A DNA stretch of 64,000 nucleotides, from NCBI RefSeq assembly GCF_017948245.1, contig NZ_CP072865.1, positions 248,001 through 312,000 on the forward strand, written 5' to 3'. The DNA comes from Rhizobium sp. NLR16a (GTDB lineage Bacteria > Pseudomonadota > Alphaproteobacteria > Rhizobiales > Rhizobiaceae). The translations under genes and the position numbers were made by a program. This document shows positions 1 through 7,653 of the stretch, piece by piece. Each line of letters starts with the position of its first letter. Position 1 is the stretch's first letter. The notes under the pieces were generated by a model. It did no database searches, was not told the DNA's origin, and saw nothing but the letters and a program-made list of their open reading frames with translations.

Positions 1-311
1 ATGACGACGCGCAGGACATTGCCGGGAACAAGCGCCGAGGTCGCCCAGCCGAGGGCAATGCCGAGAATTGCGCCCGGCAGCATGATCTTCAGCGTCGCCC
101 AATCGCCATGCCTGCGCCAGATGACAAGCGAGATCATGTCCATGAAGACCAGGATCGGCAGCAGGATTGCCGCCGCCTCGAGCGGCGAGACGACCAGGGC
201 GAGAAAGGGCAGGCCGATCAGCGACAAAGCGTCGCCCATGCCGCCTTTTGCGAGACCAACAAGCAGAACCGCGGGCACGGCGGCGTAGTAGAATGACAAG
301 TCCTGCGGCAT
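1..311 (-). CDS. TauE/SafE (TSUP) family membrane permease, N-terminal part
   Basis: The reverse strand encodes 103 codons that run off the left edge. The protein begins MPQDLSFYYAAVPAVLLVG and contains hydrophobic helices around residues 9-24, 28-58 and 78-95. A GLAKGGMGD-type loop after helix 1 is the glycine-rich signature of TSUP permeases, which export sulfite, sulfoacetate or related anions. The start at 311 is supported by AGGAGG about 11 bases upstream. The gene is divergent from the ThiE-like gene at 420. The family call comes from the first helices only, and the substrate cannot be told. Confidence 0.75.
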   Translation of the reverse strand, partial: MPQDLSFYYAAVPAVLLVGLAKGGMGDALSLIGLPFLALVVSPLEAAAILLPILVFMDMISLVIWRRHGDWATLKIMLPGAILGIALGWATSALVPGNVLRVV

Positions 312-419
312 GCTTTCGACGTCCTCCTCTTGCAAGCCTCCTCTAACGGAACTACTCACACAAAACGAGTGCGGATCCGTCTTTTCGAGAAGGGAATTCG
401 CAGGAAACGGAAAGACCTC

Positions 420-1073
420 ATGACCGAACCCGAAAACCGCTGCCGCCTGGTGCTCATCGTCCCTGATATTGCCGACGCCGATGAACAGGCAAGGATCGTC
501 ACCGATGCGCTGAAGGGCGGCGATGTCGCCTCCGTCATCGTGCCGCAATACGGGCTCGACGACGGCGCCTTCCAGAAACATGCCGAAAAGCTGGTGCCGG
601 TGATTCAGGATGCGGGGGCCGCCGCGCTAATTGCAGGCGACAGCCGCGTGGCGGGACGGGCGAAGGCCGATGGCCTGCATATAACCAGCAACGCGCAGGC
701 ACTGTCGGAGGCGATCGACAAACACGCTCCGAAGCTGATCGTCGGCGGCGGCAATGCCAGCGACCGGCACAATGCGCTGGAGATCGGCGAAGTCAGGCCG
801 GATTATATCTTCTTCGGCAAGCTTGATGGGGATATCAAGCCGGAGGCGCATCCCAAGAACCTCGCGCTCGGCGAATGGTGGGCCTCAATGATCGAAATCC
901 CCTGCATCGTCATGGGCGGCACCGATCCCGTGTCGGCTCTTGCCGTTGCCGAGACCGGAGCAGAGTTCGTGGCGCTGCGGCTGGCGGTGTTCGGGGAGCC
1001 CGGCCGAGCGCCATCCATCGTTGCCGAGATCAATGCTCTGCTTGACGAAAAAGCGCCACGGTTTGAGGATTGA
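420..1073 (+). CDS. ThiE-like thiamine phosphate synthase family protein
   Basis: 217-residue TIM-barrel protein related to thiamine-phosphate synthase, which couples the pyrimidine and thiazole moieties of thiamine. Visible landmarks are the N-terminal strand LVLIVPDI, the DGLHI segment near residue 100, a glycine-rich VGGGNASDRHNA loop that stands where canonical ThiE has its G-V-S-x-H-x loop, PDYIFFGKLDG, and a C-terminal phosphate-binding-type turn IVMGGTDP. The canonical GQ(E/D)D residues after LH(I/L) are replaced by TSNAQ, so activity on thiamine precursors is doubtful and it may be a divergent paralogue. The start at 420 was chosen because the upstream in-frame extension from 330 looks non-coding. 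The Sel1 gene follows after 10 bases, so the two are probably co-transcribed. Confidence 0.75.
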   Translation: MTEPENRCRLVLIVPDIADADEQARIVTDALKGGDVASVIVPQYGLDDGAFQKHAEKLVPVIQDAGAAALIAGDSRVAGRAKADGLHITSNAQALSEAIDKHAPKLIVGGGNASDRHNALEIGEVRPDYIFFGKLDGDIKPEAHPKNLALGEWWASMIEIPCIVMGGTDPVSALAVAETGAEFVALRLAVFGEPGRAPSIVAEINALLDEKAPRFED

Positions 1074-1083
1074 AATCCCGCTC

Positions 1084-2166
1084 ATGCCGATCCTGCCCGC
1101 CCGCCCTTTGAAATATCTGCTTGCCAGCATAGTCGCCCTCACTGCGGGCGGGTCTGATATCGCCGTGGCGCAGGCACCGGACAGCGTCATCAGCCAGCCC
1201 GGCGCTGCGCCGGCGTCAAGCTTTCGTACCGACCGGCACACCAACGGGGATGTGAAGCCCTCGGACGGTGTCGGCGTTTTTGATCGCATGGGCGCGAAGC
1301 TGCCCGACCTCCCGCCCGAGAAAGATTACAAAGGTCCGATCGACGAGGCGTACGGCGCCTATCAGCGCGGCTATTATCTGGCGGCGATGGACAAGGCGCT
1401 GCCGCGCGCGCAGCTCGGCGATCCGGCGGCGCAGACGCTGATCGGCGAAATCCTCTCGCAAGGCCTCGGCGTCAAGAAGGACGTGAAAGGCGCTGCCTTC
1501 TGGTACGGCAAGGCGGCCGAAGGCGGCGATCCTGCGGCGATGTTCAAATATGCGCTCATGCTGATGGAAGGCCAAGGTGTGCCGCGCGACAAGGTCAAAG
1601 CCGACGACTATATGCGCAAGGCGGCCGAAGCCGGCAATCCTTCGGCCGAATTCAACTGGGCGCAGATTGTTGTCGCCGACAATCCCGGCGAAAAGGGGCT
1701 GAAGCTCGCGCTACCGTTTTACGAGAAATCGGCCGAGCAGGGCATTGCGGATTCGCAATATGCCGTGGCGCAGATCTATGCGACGCTGAAGGATCTGCCG
1801 GAGGAAAAGAAGCAGCTCGCCCGCGAGTGGATGGCGCGCGCCGCGCGCGCCGGCTTCGACACAGCCGAGCTCGATCTCGGCATCTGGCTCGTCAACGGCG
1901 TCGGTGGTCCCAGGGATTACGTCAAGGGTTTCGAATGGCTGAAACTTGCCGCCAATGGCGGCAATGTCGTTGCCCAGAACAAGCTTGCGCATCTCTACAT
2001 CAACGCCATCGGCACGCCGCCGAATCCGATCGAGGCGGCGAAGTGGTATGTGCTGTCGCGCCGTGCCGGGCTTGCCGATCCGGCGCTGGAAGATTTTTAT
2101 CTCGGGATCGAGGACGATCAACAGAAGGCGGCGATCGATGCCGCCAACAAATTCCGGCGGCGATAG
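1084..2166 (+). CDS. Secreted Sel1-repeat (TPR-like) protein
   Basis: 360 residues starting MPILPARPLKYLLAS, a signal-peptide-like N-terminus ending near AVAQAP at about residue 29, so export is likely. From about residue 95 to 340 it contains successive 36-residue Sel1 repeats, seen as recurrent A-x-x-x-G/A-x-x-x-L-G-x-x-x-x-x-G patterns such as GLGVKKDVKGAAFWYGKAAEGG and GVGGPRDYVKGFEWLKLAANGG (each quoted from separate repeats). Sel1 proteins are alpha/alpha solenoids that act as protein-binding scaffolds, and in rhizobia some (ExoR-like) regulate exopolysaccharide and motility genes. Nothing here links this one to a specific partner. It lies 10 bases after the ThiE-like gene, probably in the same transcript. 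The upstream frame back to 940 overlaps that gene and was not used. Confidence 0.8.
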   Translation: MPILPARPLKYLLASIVALTAGGSDIAVAQAPDSVISQPGAAPASSFRTDRHTNGDVKPSDGVGVFDRMGAKLPDLPPEKDYKGPIDEAYGAYQRGYYLAAMDKALPRAQLGDPAAQTLIGEILSQGLGVKKDVKGAAFWYGKAAEGGDPAAMFKYALMLMEGQGVPRDKVKADDYMRKAAEAGNPSAEFNWAQIVVADNPGEKGLKLALPFYEKSAEQGIADSQYAVAQIYATLKDLPEEKKQLAREWMARAARAGFDTAELDLGIWLVNGVGGPRDYVKGFEWLKLAANGGNVVAQNKLAHLYINAIGTPPNPIEAAKWYVLSRRAGLADPALEDFYLGIEDDQQKAAIDAANKFRRR

Positions 2167-2242
2167 CCGCCGCGTGTTTCATTCTCTAAAGCATGTCGTG
2201 ATCCTTCAGATTCGCTTATCATGCTCTCGGTCTTTGGTTTTC

Positions 2243-2288
2243 CGCATGTCTTTATCGCAAACCGCTGCACAGTTTTGCGAGACATGCG
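2243..2288. repeat. Imperfect palindromic intergenic element
   Basis: CGCATGTC (2243-2250) is the exact reverse complement of GACATGCG (2281-2288). Inside it TCGCAAA (2255-2261) pairs with TTTGCGA (2274-2280), leaving a 12-base loop CCGCTGCACAGT. It sits between two convergent genes and touches the 3' end of the receptor-like gene. From memory this resembles a dispersed element common in R. etli / R. leguminosarum intergenic DNA, but that was not searched. It could also act as a two-way transcription stop, although no T-run follows. Confidence 0.6.
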
Positions 2289-4031
2289 CTAGAAAAGCGC
2301 GTCGGCGAAAAGATCCACGTCATTTTCGGTTTTGGCGGTCTCGGCGGGCGCTGTAATGTTTTCATTGCTTGCCGGGATGATGTCGCGATGAATGTTTCGC
2401 TCCTGGACCATCGTGTAGAGCTTGAAGATCTTGCGGTCGAGCGGTGCGATGGCCTCCGCGAGATCAGAAATATCGGCGACATCGATGCCGGCGACGCCTT
2501 TGAGCACATCGGCGCAGCGGGCAAGGACATCGCCGAGTTCGTGCTGGAAGTCGAGCTTGCCGATCAGCAGGCCGATCTTGGCGGCAACCTCGCGGCCGTT
2601 TTCGGCGAGCACCTTCAGCTCGTTTTCCATGACATTGGCCGCGGAACGGATGTTGCCGACAGCCGAGGTCAGGCTCTCGTCCAGTCCGCCGGCCGCAGCG
2701 TCCGTGGCGGGAGCCACGCGCCCGGCAGCGGCTTCGAGCGCCGGCAGGCCGTTGACGATGGCGTCGGCGGATTCATCGAGCTTGCCGGCGAAGATGCGCA
2801 GCTCGGCGGTGACGACATTGATCGACTTGCCTTCCTCGCCAAGCCGGCTGCAGCGCAGATTGGTGTTCAGAGCCATGTAATGGATGTCGGTCCTGACAAC
2901 GCGGATGTTGACGATGGCTTCGGAAAGCTTGGCGGCCGTGCCGATCGTCGAATGGCTTACCTGGTCAGCCTGCCGGCTTGCCGTGTCAACCTGTTTGACG
3001 ATCTCGTGGGCGGCGGAAACGCTGGATTCCAGCGCGCGCATGAAATTGCCGCCGGCTTCGCCGCTTTCGGTGCCCATTTGATCGCGCAGTTTGAGGATTT
3101 CCCGCATGTCGTGGTCGAAACTCGCAATCGTCTTGACGACGTTTTCCGAATCCCGCTGGAAATTGATCCACATGTCGTTGATCTGCGCCGCGGTCAGATG
3201 GTGAACGACATTCTGAAGACGCTGGCGCGCACCGGCGTCGAGCCTGGCGCCATCTTCGCCCGCGAGGAAATCTTCAAGCATCGAAAAGGTTGCCTGTACA
3301 TGTTCGATGCGCTGACGGGTGATGTCGCCGATCTGCAGGGCCGATAGAGTCGAGCTGACCTTGCTCTGGACGCCGCGTGCGATCGCGCCGACCTCGCGGG
3401 CGAGGACACCGAGGTTTTTGCGGTGTTCGGCGATCTTGGCGGCATCGTCGCGCAGGGCTCCGGCGACGGCCGGAACGGTATCGGCGTAACTCCTGGAAAC
3501 GTTGGCTCCGAAGGAGGCGGCGAACTTGACCTCTTTCTCAAGGCTGTCGAGATGGGCGGCGAAACGATTGACCTCATCGGTGCCCGAATAGATTCGCTCC
3601 AGAATCTCCTGAGCAAAGCCGGCGAATTCGGCGAGGCCGGCGCCAGTGATCTTGACAGTCACGGCAAAGGTTCTGAGATAGCGCATCGTCTCCTGCATGT
3701 CGGCGACGTGTTTGCGCAGATCCCTGCCGGTGTGCGCCAGCGAGATGAGCGCCTGCTGGCGATTTTCTTCGGTGACCGGCAATGCAGTCAGGATTTCCAC
3801 GGTGGCGCGGAGATCGGCGCCGGTATCGCTCGCCTCCTTGTCATCGAGTACCTTGGCGACACTTTCGAGCGAGTTCAGCAGACGGTTGAGGACATCCATC
3901 ACCGACAGCAGCACCGCTCCGCCCTCGAGAAATCGCTCCTCGACTTGGCTGCGGGCGGATTCCAGGATCTGACTGATCTCCCGCCCCGATGTGTAGGCTG
4001 CAGCGTTGGATGTTACCAGAGCGTGTGCCAC
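2289..4031 (-). CDS. Soluble methyl-accepting-chemotaxis-like protein, degenerate tip
   Basis: 580 residues, almost entirely helical and predicted coiled coil, with no transmembrane segment or signal peptide. The stretch around residues 382-415 (HYMALNTNLRCSRLGEEGKS followed by INVVTAELR) aligns with the receptor signalling-hairpin tip ([27 protein letters not shown]), but the canonical E-A-A-R-A-G residues are altered. It could therefore be a cytoplasmic receptor-like partner of the adjacent che products, or a protein that occupies receptor arrays without normal kinase control. The start is GTG at 4031 with AAGG about 8 bases upstream; no good in-frame ATG lies near. It is divergent from the STAS-cheY-cheA operon across a 340-base region. 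Function is inferred from the fold and from context only. Confidence 0.65.
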   Translation of the reverse strand: MAHALVTSNAAAYTSGREISQILESARSQVEERFLEGGAVLLSVMDVLNRLLNSLESVAKVLDDKEASDTGADLRATVEILTALPVTEENRQQALISLAHTGRDLRKHVADMQETMRYLRTFAVTVKITGAGLAEFAGFAQEILERIYSGTDEVNRFAAHLDSLEKEVKFAASFGANVSRSYADTVPAVAGALRDDAAKIAEHRKNLGVLAREVGAIARGVQSKVSSTLSALQIGDITRQRIEHVQATFSMLEDFLAGEDGARLDAGARQRLQNVVHHLTAAQINDMWINFQRDSENVVKTIASFDHDMREILKLRDQMGTESGEAGGNFMRALESSVSAAHEIVKQVDTASRQADQVSHSTIGTAAKLSEAIVNIRVVRTDIHYMALNTNLRCSRLGEEGKSINVVTAELRIFAGKLDESADAIVNGLPALEAAAGRVAPATDAAAGGLDESLTSAVGNIRSAANVMENELKVLAENGREVAAKIGLLIGKLDFQHELGDVLARCADVLKGVAGIDVADISDLAEAIAPLDRKIFKLYTMVQERNIHRDIIPASNENITAPAETAKTENDVDLFADALF

Positions 4032-4230
4032 ATTTATTACCTTTTCTTAAAACGCAGGCCATTTGACTCTATTTCTACGGGCAGGATGGAAATGTCCGGT
4101 AAACGCCCCAGACTCGCCTGCGTTGTGATTAATGAAAGGTGTGAGACGAGGCGGCCGGTGCACCGCATGCCGAAAGAGATCATTTAAGGTTCTGTTTTTA
4201 CTTAATTTATCTCTAAACATTGAGAGAGCG

Positions 4231-4294
4231 GTACAACTTATCCTGGATAAGAATTGGGAGTCGCGGACCGCGTTGTACGTCGGTTTTATACAAC
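4231..4294. promoter_or_regulatory. Candidate operator region upstream of the chemotaxis operon
   Basis: The 340-base gap 4032-4371 between the divergent receptor-like gene and STAS holds no gene. It contains a perfect inverted repeat CTTATCC-T-GGATAAG (4237-4251). Three copies of a GTACAAC-like word lie around it: GTACAAC at 4231-4237, GTTGTAC at 4272-4278 and ATACAAC at 4288-4294 (first base mismatched). The last two form an inverted pair. The region is AT-rich relative to its surroundings, as expected for a double promoter. No sigma-54, sigma-28 or CtrA (TTAA-N7-TTAA) site with correct spacing was found. The regulator is unknown. Confidence 0.4.
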
Positions 4295-4371
4295 CCCTGT
4301 TTACGCTGCATTAACGCTGTCGTGAGAGTCCTCTTAGGGTCACAAGTATTTCTCGGGCCCAGGAGGCTGCA

Positions 4372-4701
4372 TTGGATACTCAGAGCCAATATTGTGAATC
4401 TATAAATTTACCGGGCGTGCTAAGCATCCGCCATGTGGCCGAGCTACATTCGAAGCTTAGTGACGAGTTTAACAGTAAAGACGACATTGTCGTTAGCGTT
4501 ATCGCTGATGCTGAAGCTGACCTCAGTTTCATACAGCTTATCGAGGCCGCGCGTCGCCAAGCAAAGTCTGACGGAAAGACGTTCAGGCTTTTTTCTCCCG
4601 CCAGCGGCTCAGTGCTGAACGTACTTGAGCGTGCCGGTTTCATCGAATCCTTCGATCAAGAAGACTTAAAGTTCTGGTTGCATAAAGAGGTGACATTATG
4701 A
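4372..4701 (+). CDS. STAS-domain protein, first gene of the chemotaxis operon
   Basis: 109 residues with an anti-sigma-antagonist-like STAS fold. It has an N-terminal beta strand (LPGVLSIRHV), then VVSVIADAEADLSFIQLIEAA with a serine at the position phosphorylated in SpoIIAA-type proteins, then FRLFSPASGSVLNVLERAGF. In related chemotaxis clusters a small STAS protein precedes cheY and cheA; its role is not settled and may be to sit in the array or be phosphorylated. The start codon is TTG at 4372, chosen because AGGAGG lies exactly 5 bases upstream (4361-4366). The stop overlaps the cheY start (ATGA). Codon usage is visibly less GC-rich at third positions than in cheY and cheA. Confidence 0.75.
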   Translation: MDTQSQYCESINLPGVLSIRHVAELHSKLSDEFNSKDDIVVSVIADAEADLSFIQLIEAARRQAKSDGKTFRLFSPASGSVLNVLERAGFIESFDQEDLKFWLHKEVTL

Positions 4702-5066
4702 GTGCCAACATTCTGACGGTAGACGATTCCGCTAGCATCCGTCTGACAACAAAGGTCACCCTGACCAATGCCGGTTACAGCGTCACCGAAGCGGTGAACG
4801 GGGCTGAAGGTCTTATGGCGGCCAAGGCCAGCAGCTTCGATCTGATCGTAACCGATCTCAACATGCCTGTTATGGACGGGCTGACGATGATCGAAGAACT
4901 GCGCAAGCTGCCGGCGCAGGCCGGTGTTCCGATTATCTTTCTAACGACGGAATCTGACGCCGATCTCAAGGCACGTGCCAAGGCCGCCGGCGCGACCGGC
5001 TGGCTGACCAAGCCGTTCGACCCGGAAAGTCTCGTGAAGATCGTGAAGAAGGTCCTCGGCAGATGA
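4698..5066 (+). CDS. cheY: Chemotaxis response regulator CheY
   Basis: 122-residue stand-alone receiver domain. The acidic pocket D9-D10, phospho-acceptor D53 (LIVTDLNMPVMDG), conserved T83-T84 (FLTTES) and K105 (LTKPFD) are all present, so it should be phosphorylated by CheA and either signal to the motor or other output, or act as a phosphate sink. There is no output domain. It overlaps STAS upstream and cheA downstream by four bases each (ATGA), which indicates translational coupling. The target is unknown: no flagellar gene lies in the window. Confidence 0.92.
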   Translation: MSANILTVDDSASIRLTTKVTLTNAGYSVTEAVNGAEGLMAAKASSFDLIVTDLNMPVMDGLTMIEELRKLPAQAGVPIIFLTTESDADLKARAKAAGATGWLTKPFDPESLVKIVKKVLGR

Positions 5067-7117
5067 GTACGCTCGACCCCGTCGCCGTATTCCGCATGGA
5101 GGCTGCCGAATGCCTCGAAGCGATCGAGGCCGGTCTTCTCGACCTCACTCACCAACTCGACAATAAGGATCTCGTCGATGCGGTATTCCGCGGGCTTCAT
5201 ACGCTCAAGGGATCGGGCGCGATGTTCGGTTTCGAGGCGCTGGCGGCCTTCACCCACCATTGTGAAACCGCTTTCGACCGCGTCCGAAAAGGCGAGGTCG
5301 CGGCGACCAGCGAGCTTGTCGCCGCCGTTCTCGCCGCCCAGGACCATATGCGTGCCCTCGTCGACCAGCCCGACGCCGATTACGGCGATACCGGGCATAA
5401 GCTTCTGGCACAACTGCAGTCCGCGGTCGGCGCCAAGGCTGCGGCACCCGCCACAGCGACAGCCGCCGTCGCAGCGCCCGTGCAAGGAGCGTCGGCGAAC
5501 AAGACGAAGAACAGCTGGCGCATCCGATTCAGCCTGCCGGCCAATGCGATGGCCAACGGCACCAATCCGCTCGGTCTGCTGGACGAACTGCGCGATCTCG
5601 GCGAATGTACCGTACGCGCCGACACGTCGGCCATTCCGCCTCTCGACGAGCTCACTTCGACGGAACTCTACATTTCCTGGGATGTGACGCTGATGAGCGA
5701 ACAGGACCGTTCGGCGATCGACGATGTCTTCATCTTCGTGCTCGACGACATGGAACTCAGCGTCGAGGAGATCGGCAGTGCAGCAGCGGCAACGGCCGCT
5801 CCGGCTGTAGCAAGGCCGGCGCCTGCCGCTGCCGCCTCAGTATCGCCACCACCTGTCCCGGCGGCTGGTGTGCCGGAATTCCGTCCCGTCGAAGCGGTTC
5901 CCGTCAGGCGTGAGGCGCCCGCTGCCGTCAGCCAGGCGAAGGCTGCCGAGAACGTGCGCGTCCCGGCAGAGCGCTTGGACGAACTGATGGACCGTGTCGG
6001 TGAGCTCGTGATCGCGCAATCGCGCCTCAGCCAGCTCGCCAGCGCCAGCACCGATATCGCATTGCGCTCCGTCTCGGAAGAAATCGAACGTCTGTCCGGC
6101 GAATTGCGCGACACGATGATGGTGCTGCGCATGGTGCCCGTTGCGACCCTCTTCTCCCGCTTCCGCCGCCTTGTGCACGATCTTGCCCGCGAGACCGGCA
6201 AGGTGATCGAGCTGGTGATGGAGGGCGAGAGCACCGAGGTCGACAAAACGGTGATCGAGCGGCTGGCCGATCCGCTGGTGCACCTGGTGCGCAACTCGAT
6301 CGATCACGGCCTCGAAGTACCCGCCGACCGCCTTGCGGCCGGCAAGGCCAAGGCCGGCACGATCACGCTTTCGGCCCGTCAGGCCGGTGGCGAGGTGATC
6401 ATCTCGATCAAGGACGACGGCCGCGGAATCAACCGTGAACGGGTCCGCGCCAAGGCGGAATCCTCCGGCCTCATCCATCCGGGCCAACCGCTTTCGGACC
6501 CCGAGCTCTTGCAACTGATCTTTGCTCCCGGCTTTTCGACGGCCACCGCGATCACCAATCTGTCCGGCCGCGGCGTCGGCATGGACGTGGTCAAGAAGAC
6601 GGTTGAAGAGCTTCGCGGCGCAATCGATATCGTCAGTGTGCCCGGACAGGGTTCGGAAGTGTCGCTGCGCATTCCGCTGACGCTTGCCATTATCGACGGC
6701 CTGCTGGTGCGTGTCGGCTCGGGCCGTTACGTCATCCCGCTTTCGGCCGTCGAGGAATGCCTCGAACTGTCGCTCGAGGAGGATCTGCGCTCGCGCGGCC
6801 GTAGCTTCATCTCGTTGCGCGACAGCCTGGTGCCGTTCCTACGCCTACGCGATCTTTTCCGCACCGGCACGAAACCCGATGTGCACCAGAAGGTCGTGGT
6901 CATCTCGACCGGAACCGAGCGCGTCGGCCTCGTCGTCGACCAGATCATCGGCGACCACCAGACGGTCATCAAGTCGATGTCGAAACTGCACAATGACGTG
7001 GCGACCTTTTCGGGCGCCACCATTCTCGGCGACGGCAGCGTCGCACTCATTCTCGACGTCGGGCACCTGGTTGCCGCGGGTCAGCAACAGGAGGCGCAAT
7101 TGCGGGTAGCAGGATGA
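5063..7117 (+). CDS. cheA: Chemotaxis histidine kinase CheA
   Basis: 684 residues with the usual CheA order. The N-terminal Hpt domain has phosphorylatable H46 in GLHTLKGSGAMFG. An Ala/Pro-rich linker region (about 125-150) and a P2-like segment (about 150-240) follow, then a second Ala/Pro linker (about 240-285). The dimerisation helices start at RVPAERLDELMDRVGELVIA. The ATPase domain has an N-box (LVHLVRNSIDHGLE), a G1 box (DDGRGI) and a G2 box (LSGRGVGMDVVKKT). A C-terminal CheW-like regulatory domain begins near residue 540. It autophosphorylates under receptor control and passes phosphate to CheY and CheB. The start overlaps the cheY stop (ATGA) and its stop overlaps the cheW start. All catalytic motifs are intact. 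Confidence 0.95.
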   Translation: MSTLDPVAVFRMEAAECLEAIEAGLLDLTHQLDNKDLVDAVFRGLHTLKGSGAMFGFEALAAFTHHCETAFDRVRKGEVAATSELVAAVLAAQDHMRALVDQPDADYGDTGHKLLAQLQSAVGAKAAAPATATAAVAAPVQGASANKTKNSWRIRFSLPANAMANGTNPLGLLDELRDLGECTVRADTSAIPPLDELTSTELYISWDVTLMSEQDRSAIDDVFIFVLDDMELSVEEIGSAAAATAAPAVARPAPAAAASVSPPPVPAAGVPEFRPVEAVPVRREAPAAVSQAKAAENVRVPAERLDELMDRVGELVIAQSRLSQLASASTDIALRSVSEEIERLSGELRDTMMVLRMVPVATLFSRFRRLVHDLARETGKVIELVMEGESTEVDKTVIERLADPLVHLVRNSIDHGLEVPADRLAAGKAKAGTITLSARQAGGEVIISIKDDGRGINRERVRAKAESSGLIHPGQPLSDPELLQLIFAPGFSTATAITNLSGRGVGMDVVKKTVEELRGAIDIVSVPGQGSEVSLRIPLTLAIIDGLLVRVGSGRYVIPLSAVEECLELSLEEDLRSRGRSFISLRDSLVPFLRLRDLFRTGTKPDVHQKVVVISTGTERVGLVVDQIIGDHQTVIKSMSKLHNDVATFSGATILGDGSVALILDVGHLVAAGQQQEAQLRVAG

Positions 7118-7623
7118 GTGCAACAGCAGCAGCCGAACGTTTCGACAATCATTGGAGCTATGCCGAGGAAGTCGAGGTCCTGACATTCGATCTCAACGGC
7201 GAGACCTTCGCGCTGGAAGCGGTCATCGTCCAGGAAATCCTGGACCTGCTTCCGGAGACCGCGGTGCCGGGCAGTCAGCCCTTCGTCGCCAGCGTCATCA
7301 ACTTCCGCGGCAAGGTCATACCGCTCGCCGACCTGCGTCTCGCCTTCGGGATGGAGGCGGAGGAGGCAACGATCGATAGCCGTTTCATCGTCATCGAGAT
7401 CGATCTCCAGGGCGAGCCGACGCTCGTCGGCCTCAGAACCGATAAAGTGAACGAGGTGACGACGCTCGCAAAAAACGCGAGCGAGGCGCCGCCGAGCGTC
7501 GGGATGCGCTGGCGCGCCGACTACATCAACTGCCTGGTGAAGAGGGGCGGAGAGTTCATCATTCTCCCGAATCTGCAGGCGATTTTTTCATCCAGGCATG
7601 ATGCGGCGGGAGCCGGCAATTGA
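7114..7623 (+). CDS. cheW: Chemotaxis coupling protein CheW (first copy)
   Basis: 169-residue CheW adaptor that links receptors to CheA in the array. Recognisable segments are VEVLTFDLNGETFALEA at about 22-38, NFRGKVIPLADLRLAFGM (the two-subdomain junction with conserved N-x-R-G-x-x-x-P-x-x-D-L-R), and the C-terminal VKRGGEFIILPNLQAIF strand. There is an N-terminal extension of about 20 residues before the fold. The start overlaps the cheA stop (ATGA at 7114). A second cheW follows the three receptor genes, so the cluster has two adaptors of different sequence, perhaps with different receptor preference. Confidence 0.93.
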   Translation: MSATAAAERFDNHWSYAEEVEVLTFDLNGETFALEAVIVQEILDLLPETAVPGSQPFVASVINFRGKVIPLADLRLAFGMEAEEATIDSRFIVIEIDLQGEPTLVGLRTDKVNEVTTLAKNASEAPPSVGMRWRADYINCLVKRGGEFIILPNLQAIFSSRHDAAGAGN

Positions 7624-7653
7624 CGCAGATGGATTCAACTTGGGGTTAAACCG

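Noticed and set aside
4180..4230. CtrA box upstream of the che operon
   Set aside because: Two TTAA words are present (near 4185 and 4202) but 14 bases apart, not 7.
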